DNA of 64,000 nucleotides from Calidifontibacillus oryziterrae (GTDB lineage Bacteria; Bacillota; Bacilli; Bacillales; Bacillaceae_J): positions 1-64,000 of the forward strand of contig NZ_ANOK01000004.1 in the NCBI RefSeq assembly GCF_000331575.1. Reading direction: 5' to 3'. Every line of letters begins with the position of its first letter. Position 1 is the stretch's first letter. The notes below the pieces were generated by a model, which saw nothing but the letters and a program-made list of their open reading frames with translations, did not search any database and was not told the origin of the DNA. Position numbers and translations under genes: made by a program. Below, piece after piece: positions 1 to 7,952 of the stretch.

Positions 1-78
1 TGAATACTGTAAAGTCATCCATTATGACTAGTTAAGATAACCGTTTTTCCTGACGCTACCCCTAAATTGAAGGAAGTA

Positions 79-105
79 AAAAAGGAGTGCCATGGCATTC
101 CTTAA
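79..105 (-). terminator. Rho-independent terminator of the upstream minus-strand gene
   Basis: An almost perfect inverted repeat (AAGGA-TGCC arms around CATGG, one G/T wobble) is followed on the minus strand by a run of Ts (plus-strand As at 77-83). It overlaps the stop codon of the gene ending at 102. Confidence 0.7.
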
Positions 106-845
106 AATGTATCTTGATAGGTTTCAGTTCTGAAAACGACATCCGGTCTTTCCCCAATGACTTGCTCTATCTCATCTGCGACATATTTACCAAGCATTGA
201 CTTGGCTGCAGATAGTGATCTCTCTAGTTGCTCAATTCTTAGTCCAGTTGAGCCCTTGCGCGTTAAATCCCCTACATTATGAAGTATAAAATGATCCCCT
301 TCGCTTGCAGACCTTTCAACTGCTTTATGGAACGCCATTTGAACTTCATCGTCTGTCATTTTTCCTTGTATAAATTTAAGAAAACCTTGCTGAAGGTTGA
401 TTAGGGTAACTTCAATACTTAGGTCTGCCTCTTCGTTAGCAATTGGTTCTGGTTCTAGCTCTACTACACCAAACAATTCGTAAAGTGAGATTCGAAGTGT
501 TTTTGCTAGATTTAGGGCGGATCTACGGTCTAATGGATGGCCTGTTTCAACTATGAATTTTAATATGCCACTAATTACTGCATCATGCCCTGTTATATAG
601 CGACTTCCTGCTTTTACCTTTGCTCTGCACCCGCATGCACATTCAGTTGGACAATTGACGGCTTCAAGTGCATCACTGAAAACTTGATGCCTTCTTGCTA
701 ATTCTTTGATGAGAGAGGCTTGAGTGATTACTTCTTTCCCCTGTGAATTTGTTATTGTTTGAAGATATCCGTGATTAATTAAATACTTTACTGCTGTAAG
801 CGAGATAGATAGTCGACTTGCTACTTTACTTTTACTAAAGAACAT
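102..845 (-). CDS. Putative DNA-binding protein with N-terminal helix-turn-helix and Cys cluster
   Basis: This 247-residue protein is of unknown function. Residues 1-50 look like an excisionase/MerR-type helix-turn-helix. A Cys-rich patch near residues 65-72 (CPTECACGC) is followed by a conserved-looking GHD tripeptide, an arrangement I associate with proteins on mobile elements; this could bind zinc. The C-terminal 120 residues are helical with no motif I recognise. The ATG start is preceded by GGAGGG at seven-base spacing, and a terminator overlaps its stop, so it is a single-gene unit. It sits at the edge of the defence island and may regulate it or belong to an old mobile element. Confidence 0.7.
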   Translation of the reverse strand: MFFSKSKVASRLSISLTAVKYLINHGYLQTITNSQGKEVITQASLIKELARRHQVFSDALEAVNCPTECACGCRAKVKAGSRYITGHDAVISGILKFIVETGHPLDRRSALNLAKTLRISLYELFGVVELEPEPIANEEADLSIEVTLINLQQGFLKFIQGKMTDDEVQMAFHKAVERSASEGDHFILHNVGDLTRKGSTGLRIEQLERSLSAAKSMLGKYVADEIEQVIGERPDVVFRTETYQDTF

Positions 846-1228
846 AACAATCCCTCCAGTTTTTAATTAGGTTAGGATAGGGTAGCAACGATTCTATATT
901 AGGTTATCGAGGAGCGAATCCACTTGAGTAAATTCCCTACACTGTTATTATAGTTGTCATACTTCAAGGTTAGAACCAAAATGACCTATTTTTTAATTTC
1001 TACAAGTTTATAGTCCAAAAGATAAGTTTTATCAAATGTTCAAACTAAGTACACACTGTCTGAACAAAATAAAACATGATATTTTGAAGCTATAAGTATG
1101 TTCAAACAGAGTTGTTTTTAATGGGTAGCGGTGAAAAATTGATGATTTTTATACAATCTTGTAGTTTAACTTAAATTGCAAATACGGCTAGAGGGACATC
1201 GGTTAAAATATGGTAATTGTTCTTAATT
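846..1228. other. AT-rich intergenic region without a recognisable gene
   Basis: No open frame with a ribosome binding site is seen. A short motif ATGTTCAAAC occurs twice (1036-1045 and 1098-1107), and TGTTCA/TGAACA (1037-1066) form an inverted pair. The region should contain the promoter of the minus-strand gene ending at 845, but I cannot place it with confidence. Confidence 0.4.
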
Positions 1229-1378
1229 TTAATCATTTAAGGCACCACGAAGCTTATTTGTCCAATATTCATTTTTAGATGGTTCGTAAAACCAGTATTC
1301 ATCCAATAGAGGTAACAAATTATATTCGACAACTGAAGATAACCAATCTAGCAGAATGTTTTTCAGGTGTTTGAATGG
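1229..1378 (-). pseudogene. C-terminal remnant of an unidentified gene
   Basis: A 49-codon minus-strand frame with good coding character (rich in Trp, Tyr and Leu, ending in GALND) has a stop codon immediately upstream, no start codon and no ribosome binding site. It reads like the tail of a larger protein whose front has been lost. I do not recognise the family. It marks decayed DNA at the left side of the defence island. The remaining DNA to 1600 shows nothing else. Confidence 0.35.
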
Positions 1379-1600
1379 TTAAACGAAAAAAATTTGCTAA
1401 CTTTATATCATACTATTTGTTTGTTGATCTTCTGTTTACAACAGTGAATAGTATACTATTTATTGCTTAAATTAACTTGGTCATTTTTAGAACTCTATAT
1501 TGTTAAAAAGGATTTAAACTGGAAAAGAATATAATTTGACAGTGAAAAAAGTGGATAAATCATTAAAGTAAATGAGTAGAATCGAAAGAGGTAATGAAAA

Positions 1601-1831
1601 ATGGACAGGGAAACTATTATGAAGAAATTAGAAGCTATTTACACTGATTATTTCGATGGTCTTTATTGTACGAATCAATTAAAGTTTATGTTAAATATGC
1701 TTCATAAGAAAACGGATATTGGTATCCAAGAGTGGGCAGAAATGTTACTTGATGCCCAATGGAAGAACGCAACAGAAGAGGATTACGAGTCGAAACGTAA
1801 GGAATTATTAAAAGTCAATGATAAAGAATAA
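1601..1831 (+). CDS. Small hypothetical protein (76 aa)
   Basis: A short, charged, mostly helical protein with no signal peptide and no motif I recognise. The ATG is preceded by GAAAGAGG at about seven bases. A TTGACA hexamer lies at 1536-1541, but no good -10 is spaced from it. It precedes the helicase operon by about 130 bases on the same strand, so it may be an accessory or regulatory small protein of the island, or an unrelated gene. Function cannot be inferred. Confidence 0.55.
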   Translation: MDRETIMKKLEAIYTDYFDGLYCTNQLKFMLNMLHKKTDIGIQEWAEMLLDAQWKNATEEDYESKRKELLKVNDKE

Positions 1832-1966
1832 AAATGCTTACTTTTGAACTGAATGTTTTGTTTTTTTAATGGTTAAATTGTATTACAATAAAAGGAAGTT
1901 AGTGCGTTTTTTTGCTAACTTAAACAATTGCCGATCCAAAAAGTGAGGGTAATAGGAGATGGTCTT

Positions 1967-4168
1967 TTGAGTTATAAATCTTTAAGTTACCACGATGAAT
2001 ATATAAGTCACAAAATGGATTTATTGAAAGAGTTTTATCTACCGGTACTAAGTAATACTGTCCAATTCGACAGGGCTGTTGGATATTTTAGAGGTGATTT
2101 CCTTTACGAAATATCTAAGGGAATGTCGGCTCTAATTAGAAACAATGGTAGGATGCGAGTCATTACCTCTCCAGATTTAACGGTAGAAGATATTGAAAAA
2201 ATTGAAGACGGGTACGAATTACGTAGGTTAATAGAAGAAAAGCTACAGAATGCTATACAGCCACCCGTTACTTATGAAGAAGTCGAAAGAGCGAATTACA
2301 TAGCCCACTTGATTGCTTCCGAGCGTTTAGATATTAAAATAGCCTTATTCAAAGATTTGAAGAACAAGGGCTTGTTTCATGAAAAATGGGGAGTACTAAC
2401 TGATATTGAAGGTAACAAAATTTCAATGGTGGGATCTAACAATGATACTTATAGCGGGCTGTTAAGAAACCATGAATCGTTTGAGTTAAATTACTCATGG
2501 CTTGCTGAGACAGATAAACGCAAAATAGGAACAAAAGAAAAGCGGTTTAAGAAGATGTGGGGAAATATCGACGAAGATCTCTATATTAGTAATCTTCCAG
2601 AGGGTATTAAGGAAGAAATACTAAAGTATAAAAAAGAGAAAATTGTGCCTGAAGAGAGTTTAGTCGTTATGCCTAGAAAAATTTTAGAAAGGAGGTTACA
2701 AAGTTTGCAACAGCGTGAGGTAATAAAACCAACGTCCTCTAACGTCCCTTATGTTCCCGAAGAAATTAATATTAGGGATTACCAATGGGAGGCTCATATC
2801 AATTGGAAAAATAATGGATATTATGGCATATATTCAATGGCAACCGGTACTGGTAAAACAATAACTGCTTTAAATTCTGTTGTTGAATTATATAAGGAAA
2901 CAAAAAAACTTTTTGTAATCATCGTGTGTCCTTATCAACATTTAGTTGAGCAATGGGTTGAGGATTTAGAACGGTTTAACATTTCTCCAATAATAGGGCA
3001 TTCAAAATCAAGACAAAGGTCTTGGAAAACAACACTAAGAAATCAGGTTTCTTTATTCAACCTAAATAAAAAGGATAAGTTTTGTTGCTTCATTACAACA
3101 AATGCTACTTACAGTAAGGAAGAGACACGAGATGTATTATCTAAACTGAAAGGAGAAGTGTTATTTATCGTAGATGAAGCTCATAACATTGGTTCAGAAG
3201 CGGGTTTAAAAGGGCTTTTGGATAGTTACAGGTATAGACTGGCTTTATCAGCAACATTTAAGCGGAAATATGATGAGGAAGGCACCAACCAGATAAGAGA
3301 GTACTTTGGCGATGTTGTATATCATATCGGGATCAAAGAGGCGATTTTTGAAAAAAAATGTCTTGTAGAGTATGAGTATCATCCTGTTTTAACTTTTCTA
3401 ACTGAGGATGAGTTTGAAAAGTATAGGGAACTAACGTTTAAAATAGCAAAAGGTACCACCACAGATAAAAGAGGAAATGCATCTCTAAATACTGCTGGGA
3501 AGCTTGCTGCTAACGAGAGATCGTTGTTGATAGCAAAATCAGCTGACAAAATTACTAAGCTAAATACCTTTATACTAGATATGAAAAATACAAGTAACAA
3601 CCTAATTTATTGTGGAGCTGCTAGAGTTTCCTTAGAGGAAATGCCTGAAATAATTGAAGCTGAACACGATGAATATAGGCAGGTAGATTTGGTTGTTAGT
3701 ATGCTTGTAAATAATGGAATTATAGCTACTCGATTTACAGCCGAGGAAGATATCCATCAAAGACAAATGATAAAAAATCAATTTTCAAATGGGACGATTG
3801 GTACTGTTGTTGCAATAAAGTGTCTAGACGAAGGTGTAAATATTCCTTCAATAGAAAGAGCTTATATACTTGCTAGCTCGAAAGATGAGAAACAATATAT
3901 CCAAAGGCGTGGTCGGGTATTGCGCAAATTTGAAAAATGGGGATATAAAAAAGAAAAAGCAGTAATTTATGATTTTGTTTCTCTTCCGTTCTTTGTTGAT
4001 TATGCTAATGGATTGTCAGAAAGTGATTATAAAATTGGAAAAACACTTGTCAGAGATGAGTTGGAGAGGATTTTAGACTTTTACGAGACTTGTTCTAATA
4101 AAGAAGAAGTTGAAAAAATAATAACAGAGCTACGTGAAACATATGAAGTGGAGGAAGAGACTGAATGA
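1967..4168 (+). CDS. PLD-type nuclease / superfamily 2 helicase fusion, putative restriction component of a phosphorothioate defence system
   Basis: The N-terminal part (about residues 10-230) resembles phospholipase-D-like nucleases: an HEK sequence near residue 138 is followed by D and a GSNND segment, close to one HxK(x)nD half-site. The second part is an SF2 helicase with Walker A GTGKT (Lys about 297), DEAH (about 403), an SAT motif and a C-terminal helicase domain with the QRRGR motif. I choose the TTG at 1967 because AGGAG at 1954-1958 sits eight bases upstream; the longer frame from TTG 1928 has no ribosome binding site. The next gene overlaps its stop (ATGA), so it opens an operon. 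Related PLD-helicases occur in Dnd/Ssp restriction modules. The exact substrate is unknown. Confidence 0.75.
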   Translation: MSYKSLSYHDEYISHKMDLLKEFYLPVLSNTVQFDRAVGYFRGDFLYEISKGMSALIRNNGRMRVITSPDLTVEDIEKIEDGYELRRLIEEKLQNAIQPPVTYEEVERANYIAHLIASERLDIKIALFKDLKNKGLFHEKWGVLTDIEGNKISMVGSNNDTYSGLLRNHESFELNYSWLAETDKRKIGTKEKRFKKMWGNIDEDLYISNLPEGIKEEILKYKKEKIVPEESLVVMPRKILERRLQSLQQREVIKPTSSNVPYVPEEINIRDYQWEAHINWKNNGYYGIYSMATGTGKTITALNSVVELYKETKKLFVIIVCPYQHLVEQWVEDLERFNISPIIGHSKSRQRSWKTTLRNQVSLFNLNKKDKFCCFITTNATYSKEETRDVLSKLKGEVLFIVDEAHNIGSEAGLKGLLDSYRYRLALSATFKRKYDEEGTNQIREYFGDVVYHIGIKEAIFEKKCLVEYEYHPVLTFLTEDEFEKYRELTFKIAKGTTTDKRGNASLNTAGKLAANERSLLIAKSADKITKLNTFILDMKNTSNNLIYCGAARVSLEEMPEIIEAEHDEYRQVDLVVSMLVNNGIIATRFTAEEDIHQRQMIKNQFSNGTIGTVVAIKCLDEGVNIPSIERAYILASSKDEKQYIQRRGRVLRKFEKWGYKKEKAVIYDFVSLPFFVDYANGLSESDYKIGKTLVRDELERILDFYETCSNKEEVEKIITELRETYEVEEETE

Positions 4169-4332
4169 CAAAGGATGAACTAAAAAAGAGCATTGTCAAG
4201 TTAGTTCTGGAACTTGAAAAGAAAAACATACACAATGGATTTCCACTCACAAGGGATGAAATGATTAATCAAATCGAAGAATTAATCATAAAGGAGGTTG
4301 ACTTGTATGAAAATTCAAAAGTTAAAGCTTGA
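4165..4332 (+). CDS. 55-residue protein encoded between helicase and ATPase
   Basis: The ATG overlaps the helicase stop as ATGA, and GTGGAGGAAG lies upstream inside the helicase 3' end, the usual form of translational coupling. The frame runs into the next gene and ends 26 bases past its ATG. The product is charged and helical (starts MTKDELKKS, ends NSKVKA) with no motif I know. It could be a small subunit or adaptor of the helicase/ATPase complex. It is easily missed because of its size. Confidence 0.6.
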   Translation: MTKDELKKSIVKLVLELEKKNIHNGFPLTRDEMINQIEELIIKEVDLYENSKVKA

Positions 4333-6334
4333 GAATTTTAGGGTATACTTTGGGGAGCAATTTATCGAGTTTTCTACCGATGACATTAAAAATTTGACCC
4401 TTTGTTTAGCTAAAAATAATGGAGGGAAAACAACCCTTGCTCAGAGTATTATCTGGTGCTTGTACGGCTATACCACCCTTAATGAGCCAAATGAGATACT
4501 AAATAAAGATGTTAAGTTCTCGATGGCTGTTGGTGAGACCCGCCAAGTGTCAGTTACTTTAGAAATTATTCATAAAGGGCAACTTTATATTATCCGAAGA
4601 GAGCAGGAATTCATAAAACACAATACCCAGTTTATTGCAAAAGAGTCAACCCAAACCATTATGACTTACAATTCAAATAATGTAATTCAGGATGTAAGTA
4701 ATAAGGATATTAACGAGATACTACCTCGTTCACTCTCGCGTTTCTTTATTTTCGACGGCGAACGAATGTTGCATATGGGGACCAATAATAACACCCATAA
4801 GCAGGAGCTAGAAAAGGACATACAAACTATTTTAGGTCTCGATGTCCTAGAAGAAGCAGTGTCGCATTTGGGCGGATGGAATAATACAGGCGGGGTATTA
4901 AATTCACTCAATAAAAAAATAGATACTGGTAATGATACTGAAATTGATGAAACAAAAGCAAAGATAAATGAAATTAATGAAACCATCAATGATCTTGAAA
5001 ACCAGATTAAAGAAACTACAGATTTACAAGCTGAAACTGAGACTCAATTAGTTAAGGTCTCTGAGTACTTAGAACAGAATAAACATATTCAGGAAAAACA
5101 GTTACAAAGAAAGGGATTGGAGAATGAGGTCAATTTACTTGTAGAGCGGAAAGAAAAAATAAAAAAGCAATTGCTTCGAAAATTCTCAGGCTCATTTTCC
5201 TATCTCTTATTGCAAAAATTGTTTGATAAGACAATTACCTTTGTTGCTAATTCTACTGATATAGAGGAAGCTGCACCGGATGTTACTTCCTCCACAATTG
5301 ATTATATCCTTGAAAAACAAGAATGTATCTGTGGAACAAAATTTCAAGAAAACGACCACACATTCAATGTATTAAGAGACAACAAGAAATTTTATCCACC
5401 TGAGTCTATTGGTACTACTACAAAACGTTATCTTGATGCTATTAGAAGTATAGCAAAATTAAATGAGGAATCCAAACAAGAGATTGAAGAGATGTTTGCT
5501 GAATATCTTGAAGTAGACTCAGAAATTCATGACAAAGAGGTACAGCTTGATGTTATTAGCAGGGGAATACAGGCTTCTTCTGAAGAAGAGATTAGAAAAG
5601 CGGAAGAAGAATATCAAACACTTAAACAAGCTACAGCAGAGTTAAGTAATCGACTTACCGAGCTAGTAACAGAGAAAAAGTTCCAATTACAAAATCAATC
5701 TGACCTTCAGAACAAATTGGATGCTTTATCAAATACCAATGAGCAAAATAAAAAAATCATTAATTATAGGGAGATTACTAGAGATATTCTAAATAATCTT
5801 AAAGAATACTATAATCTTGAAAAGGAAAAAGTGCGTAAAGAACTTCAAGACGAAGTTCAAAAAGTTTATAAAAATATAAACAGAGGCAAAGGAAAACTAA
5901 AAATAACTGAGAAGTTTGATTTTGAACTTTATACAGAGAGCAATGGACAATTTATCAAAGATAATTCCAAAGGTCAAGGCCTTTCTACGGTTGCTGCATT
6001 TGCATTTGTTTGTGGGATAACAAAAATGGTAAGAGAAAAGAAGCTGCAAGATGAGTTAGGCTTCAGTAACGAACCATATCCTCTCGTTATTGATGCACCA
6101 TACTCTGTGATGGACACAGATTATATTGAAAAGGTTTCAAAAGTGCTTCCTGAATACGCTGAACAAGTAATTATTCTAGTAAAAGATGATAACTATGAGA
6201 CCGCAAAGTCTATCTTTGACGATATGGGCGTTATTGGCAAAGAGTATACCATTGAGTTGGTAAAAGATGCCTCTGGTAATGAAAACCAATTTAGAACAAA
6301 GATTACGCCAAATGAAAAAGTGGTAGGTGTTTAG
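4307..6334 (+). CDS. DndD/SMC-like ATPase with central coiled coil
   Basis: This 675-residue protein has an ABC-type SMC head split around a long coiled coil (about residues 195-500). Walker A is NNGGKTT (Lys about 41), the FIFDGER motif typical of DndD-like proteins is near residue 150, a CxC (Cys about 340 and 342) sits at the coiled-coil apex where Rad50/DndD carry a zinc hook, a signature-like SKGQGLS follows, and Walker B is VIDAP (Asp about 596). The ATG at 4307 has AAGGAGG nine bases upstream. In Dnd systems DndD is the ATPase of the modification complex; here it is in the helicase operon, so a role in target recognition or restriction is equally possible. Confidence 0.75.
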   Translation: MKIQKLKLENFRVYFGEQFIEFSTDDIKNLTLCLAKNNGGKTTLAQSIIWCLYGYTTLNEPNEILNKDVKFSMAVGETRQVSVTLEIIHKGQLYIIRREQEFIKHNTQFIAKESTQTIMTYNSNNVIQDVSNKDINEILPRSLSRFFIFDGERMLHMGTNNNTHKQELEKDIQTILGLDVLEEAVSHLGGWNNTGGVLNSLNKKIDTGNDTEIDETKAKINEINETINDLENQIKETTDLQAETETQLVKVSEYLEQNKHIQEKQLQRKGLENEVNLLVERKEKIKKQLLRKFSGSFSYLLLQKLFDKTITFVANSTDIEEAAPDVTSSTIDYILEKQECICGTKFQENDHTFNVLRDNKKFYPPESIGTTTKRYLDAIRSIAKLNEESKQEIEEMFAEYLEVDSEIHDKEVQLDVISRGIQASSEEEIRKAEEEYQTLKQATAELSNRLTELVTEKKFQLQNQSDLQNKLDALSNTNEQNKKIINYREITRDILNNLKEYYNLEKEKVRKELQDEVQKVYKNINRGKGKLKITEKFDFELYTESNGQFIKDNSKGQGLSTVAAFAFVCGITKMVREKKLQDELGFSNEPYPLVIDAPYSVMDTDYIEKVSKVLPEYAEQVIILVKDDNYETAKSIFDDMGVIGKEYTIELVKDASGNENQFRTKITPNEKVVGV

Positions 6335-6335
6335 G

Positions 6336-6857
6336 ATGTTTGAGGGTGATTTCAGATATTTTGGTGATCATGCGGAATTAACGAATGACCTTTTGTTTGA
6401 AAATGGTGGAACAGATGGAGTTTTTTCAACAGCTTACGATGTATTTTTTTCAGCAGCTATAATAGGTTTTTTATCAGGAGAACGTGCAAAAGAAAAGGGC
6501 GATAGAAGTCAGGATAAGACAATTTTCAGTGATAAATTGTCAAGAGAATTTGAGAAAACAAACATTATTGAACGGACCTTGATTCTTGCAAACCCAAATA
6601 TTGATTTAGAAGAAGAACATGGGCGCATTAACAGAGCGCTTAGAAACTTTTCTGAAGAACCTATTAAAAAAATTAACAAAGATTATGTGATTAGTTATGC
6701 CTTAAAAGGGATAGAGATTTTACACGATAAATTAAAAGAAGCAAAAAATGAAAAGAAAGATGTTGTCATACTTGCTAACGAGTTAATTGAAGAGTTTGCA
6801 TCGGATGATAATAATTATGAAGGTTTATTTGATTTGATCCATGAATTAGCTAGATAA
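6336..6857 (+). CDS. Uncharacterised defence-operon protein (173 aa)
   Basis: The last gene of the helicase operon; the ATG at 6336 follows the upstream stop after one base, with GGTAGG upstream. The protein is helical. An N-terminal region around FSTAYDVFFSAAIIGFLSGE resembles small helical subunits of Dnd-like systems only in general character. It is too long and lacks the motifs for a confident DndE call. A strong terminator follows directly. Candidate third subunit of an SspFGH-like restriction complex, by context only. Confidence 0.6.
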   Translation: MFEGDFRYFGDHAELTNDLLFENGGTDGVFSTAYDVFFSAAIIGFLSGERAKEKGDRSQDKTIFSDKLSREFEKTNIIERTLILANPNIDLEEEHGRINRALRNFSEEPIKKINKDYVISYALKGIEILHDKLKEAKNEKKDVVILANELIEEFASDDNNYEGLFDLIHELAR

Positions 6858-6872
6858 CAATTAAATCCTTGA

Positions 6873-6908
6873 AATAGTACTTTGGATAAACCAAAGTACT
6901 ATTTTTTT
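6873..6908 (+). terminator. Strong terminator ending the helicase/ATPase operon
   Basis: A perfect 13-bp stem (arms 6873-6885 and 6891-6903, loop ATAAA) is followed by a T run. It separates the restriction-like operon from the DUF4007 operon, so the second operon must have its own promoter. Confidence 0.85.
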
Positions 6909-6910
6909 AT

Positions 6911-6931
6911 TTCTGGAGACGGTCACCAGAA
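6911..6931. promoter_or_regulatory. Inverted-repeat operator candidate, copy 1
   Basis: TTCTGG and CCAGAA arms are separated by nine bases. A near-identical element recurs at 7005-7026, on the other side of the promoter at 6974-7002. Confidence 0.5.
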
Positions 6932-6940
6932 GTTCAGTTA

Positions 6941-6952
6941 GAACATTCGTTC
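6941..6952. promoter_or_regulatory. LexA-like box
   Basis: GAACATTCGTTC fits the GAAC-N4-GTTC core of Gram-positive LexA (DinR) operators, with symmetric A/T flanks. It lies 21 bases upstream of the predicted -35. A single match in an AT-rich region is weak evidence. Confidence 0.35.
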
Positions 6953-6973
6953 TCTAAATTCAAGAACTTTTAC

Positions 6974-7002
6974 TTAACTAAAAAAGACTTTTGATATATA
7001 AT
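6974..7002 (+). promoter_or_regulatory. SigA-type promoter of the DUF4007 operon
   Basis: TTAACT (6974-6979) and a perfect TATAAT (6997-7002) are separated by 17 bases. The start site would fall near 7009, inside the second inverted repeat. Confidence 0.6.
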
Positions 7003-7004
7003 TG

Positions 7005-7027
7005 TTCTGGAGATAGTCATCCAGAAG
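7005..7027. promoter_or_regulatory. Inverted-repeat operator or leader hairpin, copy 2
   Basis: TTCTGG and CCAGAA arms are separated by ten bases directly after the -10. It is well placed for repression, or to form a hairpin at the 5' end of the mRNA. Confidence 0.5.
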
Positions 7028-7052
7028 GGCGTTTAGAAAGGATGTTTAATTA

Positions 7053-7952
7053 ATGGCATACGGAAGGCATGAGAGTTTTTATTTAAGAGATAAATGGCTA
7101 AGTAAGGGAATGAAAGCAATAAATGATGATCCTCGTTTTTTCTATGATAAAGATGGTTTTGAAAAGATTGGTCTTGGAAAAAACATGGTTAGATCATTAC
7201 GGTTTTGGTTATCAGCTATGGATTTAATGCAAGAAACTGCAGAAAAAACCCATATCTTAACTGATTTCGGAAAACTAATTTATGAATATGATCGATTACT
7301 GCAAAAGACTGAAACAGTATCCATTCTACATTACCATTTAGTTCGAAACAATAATGATTTAGCAACTGTTTTCTATTGGTATTTTAACATTTATAAGGAA
7401 ACTGTTACTCAAAGACCGGAATTGAAAAAATCATTTAGAACTTGGGTTAAAAATCATGAGGCAAAAGCTGTTTCAGATAATTCTTTAGATAGGGATATAG
7501 ATGTTTTAGTGCAGTTATATACAAAAAATGCAAATGAAAATGATCCAGAAGATTTTATTTTTTCTCCGTTTACTAAGCTAAATCTCATTAGAGAAGAGGC
7601 TTCAGAAGAAAAAAATGAAAACATAAAGAAGATTTCTCCAAATATTGAGGAAATAGGATTGATACCTTTGTACTATGTTTTACTAACGTATTCTCAAGAA
7701 CTTGATTTGGAGCTAATCAGTCTTGAGGAAATCCTCAATGAAGAATTGTTATGGGGTAAGGTATTCAACTTTTCAAAAAATAAAATAATTGAGGCTCTGA
7801 ATAAGTTAACAACCCATAGGAAGTTTGCGCTTGAATACGTACGTACAAATAACTTAGACAATGTAAAAGTGCCGAAAATAAACCCACTTGAATATCTTTG
7901 TTATGAGTTGAATATTGAGTTAGATAAGGTGGAAGTTGCAAATGTCATTTAA
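7053..7952 (+). CDS. DUF4007 family protein, SspB-like
   Basis: A 299-residue protein beginning AYGRHESFYLRDKWL, the typical opening of the DUF4007 family. From family knowledge, the SspB nickase of the single-strand phosphorothioation system SspABCD belongs here, and sspB, sspC and sspD are usually adjacent in this order. The ATG at 7053 has AAAGGATG upstream. The next gene starts 11 bases inside its 3' end. No cysteine desulfurase (SspA) is present in the window; many such cassettes use a housekeeping one. The assignment rests on domain plus gene order, not on visible catalytic residues. Confidence 0.7.
   Translation: MAYGRHESFYLRDKWLSKGMKAINDDPRFFYDKDGFEKIGLGKNMVRSLRFWLSAMDLMQETAEKTHILTDFGKLIYEYDRLLQKTETVSILHYHLVRNNNDLATVFYWYFNIYKETVTQRPELKKSFRTWVKNHEAKAVSDNSLDRDIDVLVQLYTKNANENDPEDFIFSPFTKLNLIREEASEEKNENIKKISPNIEEIGLIPLYYVLLTYSQELDLELISLEEILNEELLWGKVFNFSKNKIIEALNKLTTHRKFALEYVRTNNLDNVKVPKINPLEYLCYELNIELDKVEVANVI

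Noticed and set aside
4687..4989. Minus-strand 100-codon frame inside the DndD-like gene
   Set aside because: Shadow of the real gene; no ribosome binding site or coding character.
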